Assembly: GCA_006226425.1 (NCBI GenBank)
Contig: SBGX01000031.1
Coordinates: forward strand, 248,001-312,000
Direction: 5' to 3'
From: Bacteroidota bacterium
Lineage (GTDB): Bacteria > Bacteroidota > Bacteroidia > Flavobacteriales_D > Crocinitomicaceae
Length of the DNA: 64,000 nucleotides
In this document: piece after piece, positions 34,230 to 42,979 of the stretch
How positions within the stretch are numbered: the first letter of the stretch is position 1
How the letters are laid out: every line of letters begins with the position of its first letter
Notes under the pieces: model-generated
The model's database searches: none
Told to the model about the DNA's origin: nothing
Seen by the model: only the letters and a program-made list of their open reading frames with translations
Made by a program: the position numbers and the translations under genes

Positions 34230-35006
34230 ATGAAGACAAAAAAGGCAATTGTAGAAAATTGGTTACCTCGCTATACCGGAGAAAAACTAGAGAATTTTGG
34301 AGAGTATATTCTCATCTGTAACTTCCAAAATTACGTTGAAAAATTTGCCAAACAGCACGGTGTTCCTGTTGTTGGAATTGGAAAGCCAATGCAATGCGCC
34401 ACAGCCAACAACATTACGATCATCAATTTCGGAATGGGTAGTGCCTCGGCTGCGACCTGTATGGATTTATTATCTGCCATCAAACCAAAAGCCGTATTGT
34501 TCCTAGGAAAATGTGGCGGATTGAAAAAGAAAAATGCCGTTGGTGACTTTGTACTTCCAATTGCTGCTATTCGCGGTGAAGGGACCAGTACGGATTACTT
34601 CCCACCGGAAGTACCAGCCCTTCCTTCCTTTGCCCTTCAGAAGGCCATTTCCACCACGATCCGCGATATGGAACAGGATTACTGGACAGGAACTTGCTAT
34701 ACCACGAACCGACGTGTTTGGGAACATGACAATGAATTCAAAAAGTACCTGAATAAGATTCGTGCCATGGCCATTGATATGGAAACTGCAACCATTTTTA
34801 CGGTTGGTTTTGCCAACTCCATCCCAACAGGTGCACTCCTACTCGTTTCCGATCAACCGATGATCCCGGAAGGAGTGAAAACGAGTAAAAGCGACGAGAA
34901 AGTAACTTCCAAGTTTGTCGATATGCACCTGAAGATTGGAATCTCCTCGCTGCGTCAATTGATTGACAACGGTCACACCGTCAAGCATCTTCGTTTCGAA
35001 GACTAG
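34230..35006 (+). CDS. AMP nucleosidase (PNP/UDP phosphorylase family)
   Basis: A 258-residue enzyme that hydrolyses AMP to adenine and ribose-5-phosphate, adjusting adenylate pools. Motifs are FGMGSASAATCMDLL, VLFLGKCGGLKKKNAVGDFV, the phosphate/base region PIAAIRGEGTSTDYFPPE, TTNRRVWEHD and the ribose-binding AMAIDMETATIF. The start ATG 34230 gives MKTKKAIVENWLPRYTG, the family N-terminus. It lacks the extra N-terminal domain of E. coli Amn, as is usual for the Bacteroidota form. It converges on the MuiA-like gene with 3 bp between stops. Confidence 0.93.
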   Translation: MKTKKAIVENWLPRYTGEKLENFGEYILICNFQNYVEKFAKQHGVPVVGIGKPMQCATANNITIINFGMGSASAATCMDLLSAIKPKAVLFLGKCGGLKKKNAVGDFVLPIAAIRGEGTSTDYFPPEVPALPSFALQKAISTTIRDMEQDYWTGTCYTTNRRVWEHDNEFKKYLNKIRAMAIDMETATIFTVGFANSIPTGALLLVSDQPMIPEGVKTSKSDEKVTSKFVDMHLKIGISSLRQLIDNGHTVKHLRFED

Positions 35007-35009
35007 GAA

Positions 35010-37052
35010 TTACTCCAGGTAAATTCGCATTCCTTTTTTGGAATCAACTGAATAGTCGAAGCCGACTTTGTTTGTGCTTCCCTTTGGCACTGTCATCTCC
35101 CAGCTCAAAATCCCTGTTTGTGGATTCAATTTTGCTCCTTTGATGTCACCGTGCTTCACTTTAATGTCAGCATTCACCGAAATCGGAAACTGATCCTTGA
35201 TGATCAATGGAATTTCGGCTCCACCATTGTTGCGGGCGATAATTTCCCAGGCGATATCTACCTTCAGACGCGATCCGATATATTTTCGCTTACTGAGTTC
35301 TTTGACCCGGTTGCGCTCTAATTGAATCTTTTCGTCTTTCCCCATGGAAATGCTGAGTGTGTCACGTGTAGATTCGGTATCGATATAGGTCTCTCCGATG
35401 AAAGTTCCATCAAAATAGATATTGGCGGCGCCACTCAACAAATTTTTGGACTCCCATCCGTTGATTTGAGCCACCAAATAGACCGTTGGATCAATTTTAG
35501 GAACGGCATGATACTCATAGTTTGCTGGCATGTCATAATTCTGAATGGCTACCCGTTGCTCACTTCCGTTTCCTGCAATCGAAAACTTGGATTGGATGGC
35601 ATATTCTACTCTCAAATCCTTTGCCTCTTCTACAACCTCTACCTGATTCTGTCCTTCGCCATATCCGTCCAGTTGATCTTTCAGATCACGACGGCCTTTC
35701 TTTTTTCCTCTGACACCATTGACACTCTTCAACACACTTGCTCTTCTAGCACCTACTACCTGTACTTCTTCCGTTGCCATAGAACTTGAGGTAGCTGCAT
35801 CGTACATCGTATAGGTTCTCGAGCTTTCAATTTCCTTTGCAAGTTTGTCTGCCCGCCACTTATTGCGCTGCATGGTAACTGGCTTCCTGTCCATGAAAAA
35901 CTTCAAATAAGGAGCATTGATCACCAAGGTTCTATTTCGATATCCCATGAACGAAGCCACGAGGTTGCCCGGATTTTGAGGAACGTCTATTTCAAATTTC
36001 CCGGTGGCATCTGTCATGGCCGTTTTTGCTGGAAAATTCGAAAAGTAAATTTTAGCGAAAGGCATAGATTCTCCTGTTTTCAGATCAATCACCTCTCCCC
36101 TGATTCGCTGTCCGGCATAACTATATGCTTGATACGTCCTTTTCTGATCCAATTGATAACGATTTGGGGACCTATTATAATCAAGCATCCATGGTCTCAG
36201 TTCGACTTCGCTTGAATTCTGATAAGGTTCATTGGTCGATAGAATCAAATCTATTTTTTCCCAGTCAATCTCCGTTTCCTGACGAACCAGGGCCTTTGCT
36301 TCCAATTTTACCGGTGCACCAACACCTCCACTGCGTATATCATAATATGGTTCCCAGGAAGCTCGATCCGTCATATAATTAAACGTAAAATCGACTTTTC
36401 CTGCCTGCTTGACATCTGCCTCCACAACGATTTCTGAATAATGAATGATTGGTTTGCTTCGCTGCACCTCAATTTCCTGCCAAATTTTGTTCTTGCGATG
36501 ATTTAAATCCTCTAGTTGTTTCCCTAACTCACTTTCCTTTTGAGAAATCTCCATCATCCTCGCATGAATAAAGGAGTATGCTTCCTTCAACTCAGCCACT
36601 TTCACACCAGTCTGACTCCCTTTCAAGTCTGTATTTTTAGATAAAATCTCCCGGTCCATTCGCAAGATTTCGAAAGCATCTTCAACCCTGATGATCTCCA
36701 TGTCCAAATCATCCATTTTTTTATTCAAACGTGCTATTTCCTCATTACTAATACGTTCATCCTCAAAGTTTTTTCGCAAGGAAACAGATAAAATCGTCAG
36801 CGCGCCGGAGGCACGCAACTGAATTGAGTTGGGATCAATGTAATTGGTCAGTTTTGGGAATACCAATCGTTGCTTTCCAGCAGAAAGTTGCTGTTGAGCA
36901 ACCCGATTCAATTGAGCACCTTCCAAAAATAAAATAGCCCCCGATAATTTCGACTTAATATTTACCTCCTTGTTCTGGGCATGCAATCCACTCAATGATA
37001 ACAGCAAAACCACCAGACATTGACTCATTCTTTTCACGTTCATCTTTTTCAT
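35010..37052 (-). CDS. DUF4139/MuiA-like exported protein with inserted CarboxypepD_reg domain
   Basis: A 680-residue exported protein. A signal peptide (LVVLLLSLSGLHAQ) follows MKKMNVKRMSQC; MSQCLVV is an alternative start. The N-terminal DUF4140-like domain (about 30-110) leads into a coiled-coil (95-205), then the DUF4139 core with TFNYMTDRASWEPYYDIR and, near the end, IKHGDIKG-type and LNPQTGILSWEM strands. Between residues about 315 and 395 a carboxypeptidase-regulatory-like domain (IRGEVIDLKTGESMPFAKIY) interrupts DUF4139, a TonB-plug-like style common in this phylum. Members are named mucoidy inhibitor MuiA from a genetic effect; the biochemical role is unknown. No operon partner is evident. 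Confidence 0.87.
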   Translation of the reverse strand: MKKMNVKRMSQCLVVLLLSLSGLHAQNKEVNIKSKLSGAILFLEGAQLNRVAQQQLSAGKQRLVFPKLTNYIDPNSIQLRASGALTILSVSLRKNFEDERISNEEIARLNKKMDDLDMEIIRVEDAFEILRMDREILSKNTDLKGSQTGVKVAELKEAYSFIHARMMEISQKESELGKQLEDLNHRKNKIWQEIEVQRSKPIIHYSEIVVEADVKQAGKVDFTFNYMTDRASWEPYYDIRSGGVGAPVKLEAKALVRQETEIDWEKIDLILSTNEPYQNSSEVELRPWMLDYNRSPNRYQLDQKRTYQAYSYAGQRIRGEVIDLKTGESMPFAKIYFSNFPAKTAMTDATGKFEIDVPQNPGNLVASFMGYRNRTLVINAPYLKFFMDRKPVTMQRNKWRADKLAKEIESSRTYTMYDAATSSSMATEEVQVVGARRASVLKSVNGVRGKKKGRRDLKDQLDGYGEGQNQVEVVEEAKDLRVEYAIQSKFSIAGNGSEQRVAIQNYDMPANYEYHAVPKIDPTVYLVAQINGWESKNLLSGAANIYFDGTFIGETYIDTESTRDTLSISMGKDEKIQLERNRVKELSKRKYIGSRLKVDIAWEIIARNNGGAEIPLIIKDQFPISVNADIKVKHGDIKGAKLNPQTGILSWEMTVPKGSTNKVGFDYSVDSKKGMRIYLE

Positions 37053-37121
37053 ATTAAGTTAGTTCCTTACGATTTCTACTACAACTGATGCAACAATCCG
37101 TTTAATTCCATAACTGAGGAT

Positions 37122-37343
37122 TTACTTTTTGATCAAAGGATAGATTAATTTTTCCAATCCATTCTGCTTAATCTCCAGCATTTGTTCTAATTGCCTTCCC
37201 AATTTACCTTTTGGAAATCCCTTTTGTCTGTACCAAACCAGATAGGCTTCGGGAAGTTGAACCAGGTATTTTCCTTCATATTTTCCAAATGGCATCATGG
37301 CATTTGCCAGCTCTAAAAGTTCCTTTCTGGCCTGATCATCCAT
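37122..37343 (-). CDS. DUF3820 family small protein
   Basis: A 73-residue protein with the DUF3820 core MPFGKYEGKYLVQLPEAYLVWYRQKGFPKGKLG. The family is widespread and is sometimes labelled quorum-sensing-regulated virulence factor, without a known mechanism; it resembles the small domain found near some exonucleases. It is cytoplasmic, with no membrane helix. A weak AT-rich promoter (TATATTTT near 37355) lies upstream. Confidence 0.87.
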   Translation of the reverse strand: MDDQARKELLELANAMMPFGKYEGKYLVQLPEAYLVWYRQKGFPKGKLGRQLEQMLEIKQNGLEKLIYPLIKK

Positions 37344-37425
37344 CCGAAAAAATATATTTGTTTACCATTCAATCAATTATTTAAACACTTCAGGTTTTTG
37401 ATTTCGCAGCATGACCAGAGTCACG

Positions 37426-37433
37426 TATCTTTG
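37426..37433 (+). promoter_or_regulatory. -7 element TATCTTTG ahead of the candidate small RNA
   Basis: A perfect TAnnTTTG on the plus strand with no plus-strand gene following for 1.8 kb. A TTTG at 37397-37400 is 25 nt upstream, slightly too far for the usual spacer. Confidence 0.45.
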
Positions 37434-37552
37434 GTACATAGATAGTTAGTTACAAATCTAGTTTTATTGTTTTTGGTTGAAACCTGATTCTGTGTTTTTG
37501 AAGCGTTTTTTGGTTTGCGCGTGAGTGGTACACAGGATCAGGTTTTATTTTT
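37434..37552 (+). ncRNA. Candidate structured small RNA ending in a terminator-like hairpin
   Basis: Between the minus-strand DUF3820 and SUI1 genes a plus-strand unit is visible. It has the -7 element at 37426-37433, about 45 nt of AU-rich sequence, then a long hairpin and a T-rich end (TTTTATTTTT). The hairpin arms are AAACCTGATTCTGTGT (37480-37495) and ACACAGGATCAGGTTT (37530-37545), 16 bp with a 34-nt loop. The one non-Watson-Crick position is U-G on the plus-strand RNA but C-A on the minus strand, so the structure favours plus-strand transcription. No plus-strand gene ends nearby, so it is not an ordinary gene terminator. I do not recognise a known RNA family. Confidence 0.5.
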
Positions 37553-37895
37553 ACCCTCCTTTCTTCTTCACCCGATACCCCTGCTGACTCAACAAATCAG
37601 CAACTTTATCCCGAAAATTCCCCTGAACAATCACCTCGCCATTTTTGACACTTCCACCTACTCCACACTTGGATTTTAACATTTTCCCCAATTCCTTCAA
37701 ATCATCTTCCGTCCCTATAAACCCTTCGACGAGCGTCACCTCTTTTCCGCCTCTTTGCTTGTGATCCAGAGATACATACAAGTTCTGTTCGCCCGGAGGT
37801 AGAGTTTCCGCATCTTCTGTATTGTCGTCTTCGTATTGAAAGTCCGGATTAGTCGAATAAACGACATTCACCCGGTTTTTATGCTTTTTACTCAT
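37551..37895 (-). CDS. SUI1/YciH-family translation factor
   Basis: A 114-residue protein whose C-terminal ~80 residues form a SUI1/eIF1-like domain: QRGGKEVTLVEGFIG, LKSKCGVGGSVKNGEVIVQGNFRDKV and the ending LLSQQGYRVKKKGG. The family (E. coli YciH) can influence initiation fidelity or act as a stress-time inhibitor of translation. The N-terminus is acidic and variable. It overlaps the upstream GDPD gene by 8 bp, so the two are coupled. Confidence 0.93.
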   Translation of the reverse strand: MSKKHKNRVNVVYSTNPDFQYEDDNTEDAETLPPGEQNLYVSLDHKQRGGKEVTLVEGFIGTEDDLKELGKMLKSKCGVGGSVKNGEVIVQGNFRDKVADLLSQQGYRVKKKGG

Positions 37896-38706
37896 TGTCT
37901 TTTGCTATTACGGCCGCCCGCAAATCATCACTGATCAAAAAATCTGCCCCTTTGCGCAAGGCTTTCCGGATTCCCTTGGGAGACCTCACCTCGAAGATAG
38001 CAACTTTTTTCTTTTGTTCCCGGAACCAGTCCACATCTTCCTTTTCCACCGCTTTATTCTTCAAAACGAGTCCATCCAGTTGCGGATAGCTTAGCAATAA
38101 TTCTTTCGCAAAATTGACTGTAGGGGATGAAAAATAAACTTCAAAGGGCCCCTTCTTCAACTCTGGAACCCAGGCTTCATTGGATGTGATCAAAATCACC
38201 CGGTAGGTGCCCCCGCCATCTAAAAGTTCCTCTATCTCCTGACGCATTTTTACCGATGAAACATATTGATTCTCGCAGGCATTCAGGTGACGCAGATCCA
38301 GAAAAAGGGTCTTTTGGGGACCTTCCCAGACAGCCAAACGCTTCAATGAACACAGGTTCTCCCCCTGAATCCCCTTATAGGTGATCCCTGAAAGTTCCTC
38401 GCCAGTCTTTTCGGAAATACAACCTTCGCTATCCGTCTCCGAATCCAGTTGCGGATCATGGTACAACCAAAGACTCCCATCCGCTCCAAGTTGCACATCT
38501 ACTTCCACCCCAGAAGCACCATCCAGTTCCAGGGCATGTTTAATTGCCTCATAAGAATTGGCATGATACAGCGAATTACTCCGGTTCAATCCGTTTCCGG
38601 CATGCCCGATCAACTCCACTTGCGGATTTGCATTTCCTTTGCGACAACCCGAAAGGACACCAACACTAACGAGGCAAACTATAAGCCAAACGAATTTGAT
38701 ATGCAT
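37888..38706 (-). CDS. Glycerophosphodiester phosphodiesterase-like lipoprotein
   Basis: A GDPD-fold protein of 272 residues. The chosen start ATG 38706 gives a lipoprotein signal ending in VGVLSGC, so the protein should be membrane-anchored outside the cytoplasm; an ATG at 38745 would only lengthen the leader. GDPD signatures: GVEVDVQLGADGSLWLYHDP with the Glu-Asp pair and second histidine, and terminal GIRKALRKGADFLISDD. The usual first motif HRG reads HAG (ELIGHAGNGL), and the ENT-type motif is changed too, so substrate or activity may differ. It lies between the 38666 gene and the SUI1 gene in one transcript. Confidence 0.85.
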   Translation of the reverse strand: MHIKFVWLIVCLVSVGVLSGCRKGNANPQVELIGHAGNGLNRSNSLYHANSYEAIKHALELDGASGVEVDVQLGADGSLWLYHDPQLDSETDSEGCISEKTGEELSGITYKGIQGENLCSLKRLAVWEGPQKTLFLDLRHLNACENQYVSSVKMRQEIEELLDGGGTYRVILITSNEAWVPELKKGPFEVYFSSPTVNFAKELLLSYPQLDGLVLKNKAVEKEDVDWFREQKKKVAIFEVRSPKGIRKALRKGADFLISDDLRAAVIAKDNE

Positions 38707-39148
38707 AAGACAAGTAATGATTGTATCCTTTTCTTCCAGTAACACTTTCCAAAGCTAGTCCCAGGCCCAGATCACATTGCAATTTTCTTCTGCGACCAAA
38801 CTTTAAAGCGGGTCCCGTTTGAAATTCCTGAAAATAAATGCGGCTGTGTGTCGCTTTTCGTAACTCATAAGTCGAAGAATAAAAGCCAGCATAAAAACCC
38901 GCTTCAAAATTCCTTTTACGAAGCAAATGACGGGACAATAAGTAATAAACTTCTGGATGAATCCTTTGTTGAAAGATTGTGCGATTTACAGCAAAACCTA
39001 CCCCCAACTCTTGCTTCCAGGAATTTCCATAGACTTTACCGACGTGGGTAAAGAAATCCATCCGATTCATCCGGACATCCAGTACCAGGTCCTGTGCTGA
39101 AAGGGTTCCTACAAAAAGCAGGGCAAGGATATACAAGCGCATTTTCAT
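38666..39148 (-). CDS. Exported hypothetical protein, possible outer-membrane beta protein
   Basis: A 160-residue protein starting at ATG 39148 (MKMRLYILALLFVGTLSAQ), a clean signal peptide. The remainder alternates hydrophobic and polar residues in strands (NFEAGFYAGFYSSTYELR, LQCDLGLGLALESVTGR, YAYQIRLAYSLPR) and ends with a beta-strand, consistent with a small outer-membrane barrel. No family is recognised. Its 3' end overlaps the GDPD start by 41 bp. It is the first gene of the unit, with a perfect -7 element at 39162-39169. Confidence 0.65.
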   Translation of the reverse strand: MKMRLYILALLFVGTLSAQDLVLDVRMNRMDFFTHVGKVYGNSWKQELGVGFAVNRTIFQQRIHPEVYYLLSRHLLRKRNFEAGFYAGFYSSTYELRKATHSRIYFQEFQTGPALKFGRRRKLQCDLGLGLALESVTGRKGYNHYLSYAYQIRLAYSLPR

Positions 39149-39161
39149 TCTTCGACGGGAA

Positions 39162-39169
39162 CAAAGATA
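39162..39169 (-). promoter_or_regulatory. -7 element TATCTTTG of the 39148-37551 unit
   Basis: A perfect TAnnTTTG on the minus strand, 13 nt before the ATG at 39148, so the leader is only a few nucleotides. Confidence 0.55.
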
Positions 39170-39243
39170 GTTATTGTGAGTTCCCTGCTTCCATGGCGGA
39201 TCATTCAAAAAACTTTATTTTTATCGCTAAAGACTCTTTTATT

Positions 39244-41589
39244 ATGAAACGAATCGCCCTGTTTAGTTTAGCATTGATCCTCTTCACCCCCCTTCTCTTA
39301 AATGCCCAGCTCAAGCTGGAAAACATCATGAGGGGAGACGATTTCATTGGACATCAACCAGAAAATGCCTTTTGGTCCTGGGATAGTAAGCGAATCTATT
39401 TCAGCTGGAATCCGGGAAATGAACCGGGAAACAGCCTATTTTACTGGGAAAGCGGCAGGCCATCCGTTCATACAGCCTACGAAAGGGACATTTTGGACAG
39501 CTATCTCTCAGACCCTGAACAACATGGGCGAAGTCAGCGCTATTACATTCGAAGTGGGGCCATTTACGCTTTCAATACACAAGACAAAAAACACACATTA
39601 ATCTACCAAAGCTCCACTCCCGTGAGAGAGCTTGTTTTTGTCCAAAACGAGCAGCTATTCTACTTTGTCCAGGCTGGAAATCTCTTCCGCTTTGACCGGT
39701 CGAAAGGCAGTATTCAACAAGTCACTAATTTCCAAAAAGGACAGGAAACAAAAGGTGACAAGGAGAGCGATTTTTTGTCTGAACAACAAATGGAACTCTT
39801 CCAGTACATCAAAGACGAAAAAGAAAGAAAAAAATGGCGCAAAGAAACCAGAGAAAGAGAAAAAGCCCCCTTCCCAACAGCCATTTATTCAGGCAATTTC
39901 TTCGTTAACAACATTCAACTTACAGCCAATGAAGAATACGTCCTCTACCGCCTATCTCAATACAAATCAGGCAAGGAAACCACTTATGCGGATTACCTGA
40001 CTGAAGATGGCCATACCCAGGGTAAACCGGCTAGAGAAAAAGTAAGCATCAACAATTACAGTGAGCATAAACTTGGTATTTATCAACTATCGAGAGACAG
40101 TTTCTATTATGTTGATTTCAGTCATCTTAGTGGACTGGATGAACAAGCCTCCTACCTGGAGTTATACGAACCGACAAAAATTGCAGACCCAAAACCACGA
40201 AGAATCGTAATGAGTGAAGTGGTAATGAACGAAAAGGGCGACCAATGCGTACTCATTGTCAGAAGTCAGGACAACAAAGATCGATGGATCGTATCATTGG
40301 ATCTGGAAACCGGAAAGATCGACGAACTCGAACATCAGCATGATCCAGCCTGGATCGGTGGACCCGGAATCAGTTCCTGGAACTTCGTTTTGGGAACTCT
40401 TGGTTTTCTGGAAGACGGAGAAAGCATTTATTTCCAGTCTGAGGAAAGCGGATTCTCGCATCTCTATAGCATGCATATACACACCAAAAAGAAAAAGCAA
40501 TTGACCTCGGGAAACTGGGAAGTCCGATCCGTACAACTCTCCCGGGACAAAAAGCATTTTTACATTGAAGCCAACAAGAGTCATCCGGGAAATAGAGATT
40601 TGTATAAACTTCCCACGAAAGGTGGTGAACTAATCCCTATCCTCGTGAAAGACGGATTTCACGAAGTAAGCATCAGCCCGGATGAGAAACAGCTCGCTGT
40701 GCGCTATTCTTACAAAAACAAGCCATGGGAACTCTACATCGCAAGCAATAAAGCGAATACGGAATGTAAACAAATTACTCAATCAAGCTCGGAAGCTTTT
40801 CGGGCTTACCAGTGGAAAGAACCGGAAGTGATTCATTTTAAAGCACGGGATGAAAACGAAGTTTACGCCCGGATTTATCAGCCTGAATCAGCCAGGAAGA
40901 ATGGAGCGGCAGTCATTTTTGTACACGGCGCAGGCTATCTTCAAAATGCGCACAATCGTTGGAGCTCTTACTCCCGGGAATATATGTTTCACAACCTACT
41001 CGTTGACGAAGGGTTTACGGTACTGGACATCGATTATCGGGCCAGCGACGGGTATGGTCGGGATTGTCGCACAGCCATTTACCGCCACATGGGTGGAAAG
41101 GATCTCAGTGACCAACTGGACGGACGCAAACTATTGATTGAACAATACGGAATTGACTCAAATCGCGTCGGAATTTATGGCGGTTCTTACGGAGGATTTA
41201 TTACCCTCATGGCACTTCTGACCGAACCAGGAAAATTTGCCTGTGGTGCGGCCCTGAGATCAGTGACAGACTGGGCCCATTACAATCATGGATATACCTC
41301 AAACATCCTGAACTACCCAGAAACAGACCCGGAAGCATACCGTAGAAGTTCACCGATCTATTTTGCAGAAAACCTTTCAGATCCGCTGCTCATGCTCCAC
41401 GGTGTGGTTGATGACAACGTTCAGTTTCAGGACGTCGTTCGACTTTCTCAACGCTTCATTGAACTCGGAAAGAAAGACTGGGAACTCGCTTTGTTTCCGG
41501 CCGAAGCCCATGGTTTCCGGAAAAGTAGCTCGTGGACCGATGAGTACCGAAGAATCCACGAATTGTTTTTGAAACATCTGCTGAAATAA
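39244..41589 (+). CDS. S9 prolyl oligopeptidase/DPP-IV-like exported peptidase
   Basis: A 781-residue exported serine peptidase. Signal peptide MKRIALFSLALILFTPLLLN, then a beta-propeller of roughly 480 residues, then an alpha/beta-hydrolase domain. The nucleophile S648 is in IYGGSYGGF, the aspartate in LLMLHGVVDDNVQ and the histidine in EAHGFR. Layout and length fit the S9B/S9C group, which trims dipeptides or oligopeptides outside the cell or in the periplasm. The ATG at 39244 starts the signal peptide; the longer frame from 39094 lies inside the divergent gene region. No sorting domain is present. The GNAT gene follows after 3 bp. Confidence 0.92.
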   Translation: MKRIALFSLALILFTPLLLNAQLKLENIMRGDDFIGHQPENAFWSWDSKRIYFSWNPGNEPGNSLFYWESGRPSVHTAYERDILDSYLSDPEQHGRSQRYYIRSGAIYAFNTQDKKHTLIYQSSTPVRELVFVQNEQLFYFVQAGNLFRFDRSKGSIQQVTNFQKGQETKGDKESDFLSEQQMELFQYIKDEKERKKWRKETREREKAPFPTAIYSGNFFVNNIQLTANEEYVLYRLSQYKSGKETTYADYLTEDGHTQGKPAREKVSINNYSEHKLGIYQLSRDSFYYVDFSHLSGLDEQASYLELYEPTKIADPKPRRIVMSEVVMNEKGDQCVLIVRSQDNKDRWIVSLDLETGKIDELEHQHDPAWIGGPGISSWNFVLGTLGFLEDGESIYFQSEESGFSHLYSMHIHTKKKKQLTSGNWEVRSVQLSRDKKHFYIEANKSHPGNRDLYKLPTKGGELIPILVKDGFHEVSISPDEKQLAVRYSYKNKPWELYIASNKANTECKQITQSSSEAFRAYQWKEPEVIHFKARDENEVYARIYQPESARKNGAAVIFVHGAGYLQNAHNRWSSYSREYMFHNLLVDEGFTVLDIDYRASDGYGRDCRTAIYRHMGGKDLSDQLDGRKLLIEQYGIDSNRVGIYGGSYGGFITLMALLTEPGKFACGAALRSVTDWAHYNHGYTSNILNYPETDPEAYRRSSPIYFAENLSDPLLMLHGVVDDNVQFQDVVRLSQRFIELGKKDWELALFPAEAHGFRKSSSWTDEYRRIHELFLKHLLK

Positions 41590-41592
41590 GCT

Positions 41593-42030
41593 ATGGAAAT
41601 CAAAGAATTAAAGTCAATGGAGGAGATGTTGACACAATTGGACGTCATGCAGCAATTGTATCCTACTTTGAATGCCAAAACTTACGCATCTATGCTTGGA
41701 CCTATGATTGATTTGGGCTACCAACAGATCGCTGTTTTCCAAAACGACAAATGTATTGCTCTAAGTGGATACTGGATCGGATGCAAGTTATGGTGTGGAA
41801 AGTACCTGGAGATGGACAATGTCATAGTGCACCCCGCACATCGAACTCAAGGGGCTGCGAAATACATGGCCGAATACCTGGAACAAAAGGCACTGTATGA
41901 AGACTGTAATATTTTAAGCCTGGACGCTTACACAAACAACTTCCAGGCTCATCGCTTCTACTACAATCAAGGCTACGAACCCAAAGGCTTCCATTTTGTA
42001 AAAACGTTGAATGAAGAGGGGCTCAGATAA
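41593..42030 (+). CDS. GNAT-family N-acetyltransferase
   Basis: A 145-residue acetyl-CoA-dependent acetyltransferase. The GNAT core is visible: strand QIAVFQNDKCIALSGYWIG, then YLEMDNVIVHPAHRTQGAAKYMAEYL, where the acetyl-CoA loop would be RxxGxx/A-like (RTQGAA), and the C-terminal AHRFYYNQGYEPKGFHFVK. Substrate is unknown. It is 3 bp behind the S9 peptidase gene and so probably co-transcribed, though no functional link is evident. Confidence 0.87.
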   Translation: MEIKELKSMEEMLTQLDVMQQLYPTLNAKTYASMLGPMIDLGYQQIAVFQNDKCIALSGYWIGCKLWCGKYLEMDNVIVHPAHRTQGAAKYMAEYLEQKALYEDCNILSLDAYTNNFQAHRFYYNQGYEPKGFHFVKTLNEEGLR

Positions 42031-42046
42031 AGTAATTTACTAAAAA

Positions 42047-42976
42047 CTACTTTGTCAAACTCCCGGCTTTCCCGCAATCCAACAGTTCTATATAGAATTT
42101 GAGTGATTCGTAGGGTTGAATATCAAAACGACCAGTATTTGGATTGTACATCCCCTGGTCTCCGTATGCCATGTTAAACGGAACATAAAGGTGGTATTTC
42201 CCTCCTTTTTGCATTAGAGGTAATCCTTCCTGCCATCCGGGAACCACATTCAACAATGAAAAAGCAGTCAACGGCTGATTGTATTGTTCCACCATTTCAA
42301 AGGAGCTCTGAAGCGTATCCCCCAGACTATTGATCAAGATATAGTGTGCCAGTACATCATCGCTTGCCTCAGGTTTTGGTCCATTCCCCCGAACAATCGG
42401 GATCAGTACCAAGCCACTGGCAGTTTGCTCTGCCCCTTCCATTTTCGAAGCTCGTTCCATCATTGCGGTACCATTCAATTTGTTCATATCCGCAATAAAG
42501 TTCTGAATAATGCTCGCCTGCTCTGTTCTCGGAATCAAACTATCCGACTTTTTAAGTCCTGCCTCAAAACCAGCCACCAGAATCTTAATATCGAAACGGT
42601 CCCAGGCATTTTTCTTTTTCCAGCTTTCCGTAAAAAACATGGAAGAAAGCTTCCCGATACAGGCAGAACCGGATTTCACTTCTTTCTCATTAAATTCGTT
42701 CCCTTGCGCACCGAAAAGCCCTTTTAAGCTTTTTTGACAGGCCTCATCAAAAGCCTGCTCGTTCCCCAAACCTGCTTCAAAACCCTGAACAATTGAATTC
42801 AAATCGTATTTCTGAAAGTTTGGGTCACCCGACTCGGAAATCGAACGGGCATGATCTGCTCCCAAAGCATAGGAAAGACGATCTTTAAAGCCTTCCAGAA
42901 TTAGCTGATCCTCCTTCTTCTCTTCTCCACAGCTTCCAAGCAGCAGAACGAGCAAAAACGGCAAATACCTTTTCAT
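42047..42976 (-). CDS. FKBP-type peptidyl-prolyl isomerase lipoprotein
   Basis: A 309-residue lipoprotein (signal with LLLGSCGEEKK, lipid attachment at the Cys). It has two copies of the FKBP N-terminal dimerisation region, about 30-105 (DRLSYALGADHARS) and about 110-175, followed by one FKBP domain (residues 190-300, SDDVLAHYILINSLGDTLQSS to SLKFYIELLD). It would fold proteins in the periplasm, like FkpA or Mip. It is 3 bp downstream of a second FKBP gene. Confidence 0.9.
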   Translation of the reverse strand: MKRYLPFLLVLLLGSCGEEKKEDQLILEGFKDRLSYALGADHARSISESGDPNFQKYDLNSIVQGFEAGLGNEQAFDEACQKSLKGLFGAQGNEFNEKEVKSGSACIGKLSSMFFTESWKKKNAWDRFDIKILVAGFEAGLKKSDSLIPRTEQASIIQNFIADMNKLNGTAMMERASKMEGAEQTASGLVLIPIVRGNGPKPEASDDVLAHYILINSLGDTLQSSFEMVEQYNQPLTAFSLLNVVPGWQEGLPLMQKGGKYHLYVPFNMAYGDQGMYNPNTGRFDIQPYESLKFYIELLDCGKAGSLTK

Positions 42977-42979
42977 GAA

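Noticed and set aside
37480-37551. The 37480-37545 hairpin as a terminator of the SUI1-type gene
   Set aside because: On the minus strand it has a C-A mismatch and is followed by CAACCAAAAAC rather than T's; the T-tract lies on the plus-strand side.
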